Notes under the pieces: generated by a model
The model's database searches: none
What the model was told of the DNA's origin: nothing
What the model saw: the letters and a program-made list of their open reading frames with translations, nothing else
Shown here: positions 7,215 through 10,723 of the stretch, in pieces
Layout of the letters: each line of letters opens with the position of its first letter
Position numbering within the stretch: the stretch's first letter is position 1
Translations under genes and position numbers: made by a program
Source: Sulfurovum sp.
Lineage (GTDB): Bacteria > Campylobacterota > Campylobacteria > Campylobacterales > Sulfurovaceae
DNA: 10,723 bases
Assembly (NCBI GenBank): GCA_015663065.1
Contig: DQSX01000058.1
Location: 1-10,723, forward strand
Reading direction: 5' to 3'

Positions 7215-8860
7215 TGGTTGATGTATTGATTATTGGTTCTGGTGGCGCGGGACTTACTGCTGCGCTCTCAGCGCAAGAAGCCGGTGCTTCTGTGCTTGTC
7301 GTGGGGAAAAGCTACCCTACCAACTCTCAAACCTCTATGGCACAGGGAGGCATCAACGCTGCCCTTGGCAATGTCGGAGAAGATCATGTCTCTTCACATA
7401 TTGCAGACACTATCAAGTCAGCCCATGGTCTGTGTGATGAGGAGATGGTACGCCAAATGTGTGCTGATGCACCCAAGACCATAGAGTGGCTGGAAAATTT
7501 AGGTGTGCCTTTTTCACGTTTTGATGTTAGGGGTCTGACCTCTGATGATAAGTCACTAAGTGAGTTATCGTCTGCGGGTCTGACCCCTGCCATAAAAACC
7601 GTTGCACAACGTCAAATGGGTGGTGCTTCAGCCAAACGTGCCTGCTATGCACAGGATTATACAGGACTAAAGATCCTGCATACCCTCTACGATACCTGCT
7701 TAAAAGAGAATATAGATTTTTTAGATGAACACTATCTGCTTAACCTCATTGTCAAAGATGATGTGGTTAAAGGTGCCACCTTTTTAGACATTCGTACCGG
7801 AGAAGTACTGCAAATAGATGCAAAGTCCGTAGTCATGGCAACGGGTGGCTATGCTTCACTCTACCATGGCAATACCACCAATGCTTACGGTTCCACCGGT
7901 GATGGAGTAGCAGCAGTTTTGCGTGCAGGAGGGGCTGTCTCTGACATGGAGTTCATACAGTTCCACCCTACTGCACTCAAACACTCTGCTATTCTCATTT
8001 CAGAATCTGCAAGGGGAGAAGGTGGTTACCTTGTTAATGAAAAAGGGGAACGTTTTGTCGATGAACTCAAACCCCGTGATGAAGTAGCCCGTGCCATCTT
8101 TGCACAAATGCAAGAGGGGCAAAGAGTCTTTTTAGATGTACGTCACTTGGGAGAGGAGAAACTCATGGAATTATTGCCTCAGGAAATGGAACTTTGCAAG
8201 ATCCATGAGCATGTCGATCCCGCGACAGACCTCATTCCTATCAAACCCGTGGCACACTACAGCATGGGTGGTATAGATGTAGACTATGCCCTTGAAGTCA
8301 CTGGCATTAAAGGCTGTTTTGCAGTGGGAGAGTGTTCCAATGCCAAAGTACATGGTGCCAACCGTCTAGGCGGCAACTCTCTGCTTGAGATCATTGCTTT
8401 TGGGAAGTTTGCCGGAGAGAATGCCTATAAACACTCTATTTATGCTTCTTCAAAACCTGCGGAGCCTACACAAAAAGAGAAAGACACTTTAGAGATAGAA
8501 AAACTTTTTTCACAAGAGAAGCGTGCAAGTTTTTATCCCTACAGAGAACTTTTGGGAAATCTTTTTTATGAAAAAGTAGGCATCGTTCGAGAGAATAAAC
8601 AATTGCATGCCGCACTTGAAGAGGTCATAGAGATGCAGGTAGCGCAAAAAACCATGGGGATAGCAGACAAAAGCCCTACAAACAACCAAAACCTTATCGA
8701 CTTTTTGGAGTTTAAAAATGCCCTGCTTCTGGCACCTACCATCATCTCTGCAGCCATAACCAGAGATGAGAGCCGCGGGGCACATTACAAACTGGGGTTT
8801 GAAAGTGAAAATGAAGCTTTCAAACAACATATTGTTTTACAGTGGAAAAGGGAGTCATAA
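7214..8860 (+). CDS. Succinate dehydrogenase/fumarate reductase-type flavoprotein subunit, non-covalent FAD predicted
   Basis: This 548-residue protein is homologous to SdhA/FrdA/TfrA, the FAD subunit that interconverts fumarate and succinate. It has GSGGAG (8-13) for FAD, MAQGGINAALGN (42-53), FHPTAL with H251, the proton-shuttle RDEVAR with R288, AHYSMGG with H348, and VHGANRLGGNSLLE with R384, the catalytic set of the family. The 'RLGGNSL' form and the iron-sulfur partner gene argue against L-aspartate oxidase (NadB). There is no signal peptide or Tat motif, so it should be cytoplasmic, unlike periplasmic MfrA. Two oddities stand out. Q39 replaces the histidine that binds FAD covalently in Sdh/Frd. 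Residues 106-125 are encoded by a 60-bp inverted repeat that adds a 20-residue loop just after PFSR. It overlaps both neighbours by one base (TAATG). The physiological substrate is probably fumarate but unproven. Confidence 0.9.
   Translation: MVDVLIIGSGGAGLTAALSAQEAGASVLVVGKSYPTNSQTSMAQGGINAALGNVGEDHVSSHIADTIKSAHGLCDEEMVRQMCADAPKTIEWLENLGVPFSRFDVRGLTSDDKSLSELSSAGLTPAIKTVAQRQMGGASAKRACYAQDYTGLKILHTLYDTCLKENIDFLDEHYLLNLIVKDDVVKGATFLDIRTGEVLQIDAKSVVMATGGYASLYHGNTTNAYGSTGDGVAAVLRAGGAVSDMEFIQFHPTALKHSAILISESARGEGGYLVNEKGERFVDELKPRDEVARAIFAQMQEGQRVFLDVRHLGEEKLMELLPQEMELCKIHEHVDPATDLIPIKPVAHYSMGGIDVDYALEVTGIKGCFAVGECSNAKVHGANRLGGNSLLEIIAFGKFAGENAYKHSIYASSKPAEPTQKEKDTLEIEKLFSQEKRASFYPYRELLGNLFYEKVGIVRENKQLHAALEEVIEMQVAQKTMGIADKSPTNNQNLIDFLEFKNALLLAPTIISAAITRDESRGAHYKLGFESENEAFKQHIVLQWKRES
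7529..7588. repeat. 60-bp REPIN-like inverted repeat inserted in frame in the flavoprotein gene
   Basis: The 60 bases form one long imperfect palindrome centred on A7558. The ends are AGGGGTCTGACC (7529-7540) and GGTCTGACCCCT (7577-7588), each itself containing the small palindrome GGTC-T-GACC. The interior is also self-complementary around TCACT-A-AGTGA. Pairing the two halves gives 24 Watson-Crick matches and one G.U, with three mismatches and one bulge. The layout of two REP-like palindromes in inverse orientation around a short spacer matches REPINs, and the GGGTC..GACCC core resembles sequences linked to RAYT transposases in my recollection. It spans exactly codons 106-125 and stays open. 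No target duplication is seen, as expected for this class. I found no second copy in the window. Confidence 0.75.
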
Positions 8861-9594
8861 TGCAGATAAAGATTTTACGTTCTGAAACAAACAGCCATCA
8901 ACTCTATACCTTGCCTGCCGGAGAGATCCCTCTTCTTAATGCCCTGACATACATCAAAGAGACACAAGATGCCAGCTTGACATTTTCAGCAGGATGTCGT
9001 GCTTCCGTCTGCGGTACCTGTGCTGTGCGTGTGAATGGCAGAGAAGAACTCTCCTGTTCATACAAAGTTAAACCCGGAGACCTGATAGAGCCATTGCAGT
9101 ACCACCCCGTACTGCGTGACCTAAAAGTAGACAAACACAAAGCCAAAGAGACACTGCTTAAAAGCACGGCCTGGCTGCATGAGAGTCAGGAAGCATCCCT
9201 GACGCATGATGATGAAAAATTCACAGAAAAACAGACAGACTGCATACTGTGTGACTCCTGCTACTCTGCCTGCCCTGTCTATGCGGTAAACCCGGACTTT
9301 TTAGGGCCTTTTGCACTCACAAGGGCCTACCGTTATACTTCTGACAAACGCGAAGGGGATGCAAAGACCATCATAGACAACATTCAAAGCAACGGTGTGT
9401 GGGACTGTACTTTATGCGGAGAGTGTACGGCTGTCTGTCCAAAGGGCATAGATCCAAAAATGGACATCACCATGTTAAGGGGCAGTTCACTGCAACACGG
9501 ACACAGCGACCCCTCATTTGCACAACAGAGTTTTGGTACACTGGACTTTGGCGGCGGTGGAGGATTTGGTTTTGATCCGAATGCAGGGTTTTAA
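8860..9594 (+). CDS. Succinate dehydrogenase/fumarate reductase-type iron-sulfur subunit with three predicted clusters
   Basis: This 244-residue SdhB/FrdB-like subunit should carry electrons to or from the flavoprotein encoded just upstream. The N-terminal ferredoxin domain has C46, C51, C54 and C66 for [2Fe-2S]. The C-terminal domain has CILCDSCYSACP (C128, C131, C134, C138) and CTLCGECTAVCP (C183, C186, C189, C193). The Sdh-like FLGPFAL..AYRY segment lies between them. C186 is an extra cysteine where E. coli SdhB has isoleucine, so the third cluster is predicted as [4Fe-4S], as in class E and thiol:fumarate reductase-type enzymes. The C-terminus ends in an odd glycine-rich tail (GGGGGFGF, 231-238). 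There is no C-terminal CCG domain, unlike TfrB. The start at ATG 8860 overlaps the previous stop (TAATG), with AGGGAG upstream; a GTG at 8842 would overlap further and lose this SD. No anchor gene follows. Confidence 0.92.
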   Translation: MQIKILRSETNSHQLYTLPAGEIPLLNALTYIKETQDASLTFSAGCRASVCGTCAVRVNGREELSCSYKVKPGDLIEPLQYHPVLRDLKVDKHKAKETLLKSTAWLHESQEASLTHDDEKFTEKQTDCILCDSCYSACPVYAVNPDFLGPFALTRAYRYTSDKREGDAKTIIDNIQSNGVWDCTLCGECTAVCPKGIDPKMDITMLRGSSLQHGHSDPSFAQQSFGTLDFGGGGGFGFDPNAGF

Positions 9595-9602
9595 AAACCC
9601 TG
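9584..9602 (+). terminator. Hairpin at the end of the purT operon, overlapping the last stop codon
   Basis: The sequence CAGGGTTTTAAAAACCCTG is a near-perfect inverted repeat with an 8-9 bp stem, and the TAA stop of the iron-sulfur subunit (9592-9594) lies at its centre. A short TTTC follows on the plus strand. On the minus strand it lies about 24 bp beyond the stop of the gene ending at 9626, so it could serve both convergent transcripts. The T-tract is weak, so efficiency is uncertain. Confidence 0.55.
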
Positions 9603-9625
9603 TTTCATAACTATGTACGGTTTCA

Positions 9626-10258
9626 TTAGTTTTTATTTCCTTTATTTGAAAATGTTTCAAAGAACATACCTATCAAGGAAGCGATCATTAAGAGGTAGCC
9701 AATTGTTCTGGTTAATCCTGAGATCAAAGACTCATACGCCAATACTCCCAGTGTAGAAAAAATATAATGGAAATCATGTAAAGCATCTACACCCAAAAAT
9801 GATTTATGCGCAGGCAAAAAGGCTCCTTCGTGTGCGGTGGACATATACCAGGCAGTGTAGTCCATCGAAATCCCAAAGATAAAGAGCCCGATATAGAATG
9901 CCGTCAGGTTACCTTTTCTTTTATAGTAATATGCGATCCCCAATGGGAAAAGCCACTGAAACACTGTACCCATACTTACCATTATGAACTGTGGACAAGG
10001 CAAAATATAGCAAACACCGTGGCCACCTTCATGTACAATACCCAAAGTTTGATTGAGTATGAACTGGTAAATAGTAAAAAAATACTCGGTGAGACTTGTA
10101 ATCTGATGAGACGTATTTGCGTAAGGTTTATACTCTAGGTAGAGAAGGAAAAAAAGGGTGAAAATGACCAAAACCACCTTTTTGGCACTTTTGGTCGGAA
10201 GCTTATCTTGCCCCGTCTTCTTTTTTGGAAAAAGGTGAGTGAAGCTAGACTTATTCAA
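9626..10258 (-). CDS. Multi-helix membrane protein with HEGGH motif, M50-like metallopeptidase candidate
   Basis: This roughly 210-residue protein has about five or six hydrophobic segments (near 27-43, 57-75, 90-112, 118-138, 165-180 and 186-203). Directly after the second segment is HEGGHG (76-81), an HExxH zinc motif placed at a membrane helix as in M50 (site-2 protease-like) peptidases. Possible further ligands are D133 in GISMDY and the cluster DALHDFH (158-164). I see no NPDG motif, so it is not a classical site-2 protease; M50B-like proteins are closer. The N-terminus is basic and would lie in the cytoplasm. The start is uncertain: the TTG at 10258 has no clear SD, and no in-frame ATG exists before the HEGGH region. 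It follows leuC by 9 bp in the same frame and is probably co-transcribed. Substrate unknown; activity unproven. Confidence 0.7.
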   Translation of the reverse strand: MNKSSFTHLFPKKKTGQDKLPTKSAKKVVLVIFTLFFLLYLEYKPYANTSHQITSLTEYFFTIYQFILNQTLGIVHEGGHGVCYILPCPQFIMVSMGTVFQWLFPLGIAYYYKRKGNLTAFYIGLFIFGISMDYTAWYMSTAHEGAFLPAHKSFLGVDALHDFHYIFSTLGVLAYESLISGLTRTIGYLLMIASLIGMFFETFSNKGNKN

Positions 10259-10267
10259 AATCAGAAA

Positions 10268-10723
10268 TTAGATATCGCGTGGATCAACAATCTTACCGGC
10301 AATAGCAGAAGCCGCTGCTACAGCTGAGTTCGCCAAATAAATTTCAGAAGTTCTGGCACCCATACGACCTACGAAGTTACGGTTTGTGGTTGCTACACAA
10401 CGTTCGCCGTCACCCAGTATTCCCATGTATCCGCCAAGACAGGCACCACAGGTAGGGTTGGAAACCACGGCACCTGCTTCAATGAGAATATCTGTCAACC
10501 CTTCATGTTGTGCCTGAAGCAAGATCTTCTGTGTGGCAGGGGTAACGATCATACGTGTATGTTTGGCTACTCTTTTACCCTTCATGATCTCCGCAGCGAT
10601 ACGCAAGTCTTCAATACGCCCGTTGGTACAGGAACCGATCATCACCTGATCGATCTTAAGATCATCTTCTACCGCCTGCTCTACAGGTTTACCGTTAGAC
10701 GGTAGGAACGGGTACGCAATGAC
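10268..10723 (-). CDS. leuC: 3-isopropylmalate dehydratase large subunit, C-terminal 151 residues (runs off the right edge)
   Basis: LeuC with LeuD isomerises 2- to 3-isopropylmalate in leucine synthesis, using an aconitase-type [4Fe-4S] cluster. The visible C-terminal part contains GSCTNGR with one cluster cysteine and NPTCGACLGG with the other two. It continues into the conserved ERCVATTNRNFVGRMG and the terminal YLANSAVAAASAIAGKIVDP. The CGACLGG form and close-packed C-terminus fit the about 420-residue homoaconitase/archaeal-type LeuC family rather than the E. coli type with CSMCL. The frame is open to the edge, so the N-terminal roughly 270 residues lie outside. Aconitase-family paralogues such as homoaconitase share these motifs, but leucine synthesis is the usual role in this phylum. 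The HEGGH membrane protein follows 9 bp downstream. Confidence 0.93.
   Translation of the reverse strand, partial: VIAYPFLPSNGKPVEQAVEDDLKIDQVMIGSCTNGRIEDLRIAAEIMKGKRVAKHTRMIVTPATQKILLQAQHEGLTDILIEAGAVVSNPTCGACLGGYMGILGDGERCVATTNRNFVGRMGARTSEIYLANSAVAAASAIAGKIVDPRDI

Noticed and set aside
8842..8859. GTG start for the iron-sulfur subunit six codons upstream
   Set aside because: The ATG at 8860 forms the same TAATG overlap seen at other junctions and has AGGGAG correctly placed; the GTG extension would cover it.
7214..8860. L-aspartate oxidase (NadB) instead of Sdh/Frd flavoprotein
   Set aside because: The missing FAD histidine resembles NadB, but RLGGNSL (not RLASNSL), the SRGAH C-terminal motif and the partner iron-sulfur gene fit Sdh/Frd better.
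10258..10270. LeuC and the HEGGH protein as a single read-through fusion
   Set aside because: They share a frame, but a clean TAA separates them and LeuC ends at its normal C-terminus; sharing a frame happens by chance one time in three.

Overview
The window reads like a chromosome segment of a Campylobacterota (Epsilonproteobacteria) member, most likely Sulfurovum- or Sulfurimonas-like. The pointers are the S21 protein with its Campylobacter-style sequence, T-rich promoters with TATAAT boxes but no clear -35, densely packed genes with TAATG stop/start overlaps, moderate GC, and a 'GACLGG'-type LeuC. The genus is inferred from remembered family features; no search was run. There are no rRNA, tRNA or CRISPR features and no complete insertion sequence.

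Layout. At 1-231 the start of an unrecognised minus-strand gene diverges from a short-chain dehydrogenase/reductase (232-924). A minus-strand block follows, in transcription order: the bifunctional NAD(P)H-hydrate repair enzyme Nnr (4644-3232), PurN (3159-2587), a small three-helix membrane protein (2587-2264) and a MATE exporter (2253-928). The MATE gene meets the SDR tail to tail with 3 bp between them. A divergent promoter region (4645-4768) separates nnr from rpsU (4769-4981), which ends in a hairpin. A plus-strand operon follows with almost no spacing: purT (5115-6278), a D-2-hydroxyacid dehydrogenase (6279-7214), a succinate dehydrogenase/fumarate reductase-type flavoprotein (7214-8860) and its iron-sulfur partner (8860-9594). 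A hairpin that includes the last stop codon closes it. On the minus strand beyond, the 3' part of leuC (10723-10268) is followed by an integral membrane protein with an HEGGH zinc-protease-like motif (10258-9626).

How it fits together. Two unrelated enzymes for the same purine step, PurN (formyl-tetrahydrofolate) and PurT (formate plus ATP), sit about 2 kb apart on opposite strands. The flavoprotein/iron-sulfur pair is unusual. It has no membrane-anchor gene beside it. Its flavoprotein has Gln where the covalent-FAD histidine normally sits. Its iron-sulfur subunit has an extra cysteine that predicts a third cluster of [4Fe-4S] type instead of [3Fe-4S].

The most striking sequence feature is a 60-bp, nearly perfect inverted repeat inside the flavoprotein gene (7529-7588). 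It is bounded by AGGGGTC...GACCCCT arms that resemble REP/REPIN elements mobilised by RAYT (IS200-like Y1) transposases. It is exactly 20 codons long, lies in frame, and accounts for an extra 20-residue loop compared with the family.
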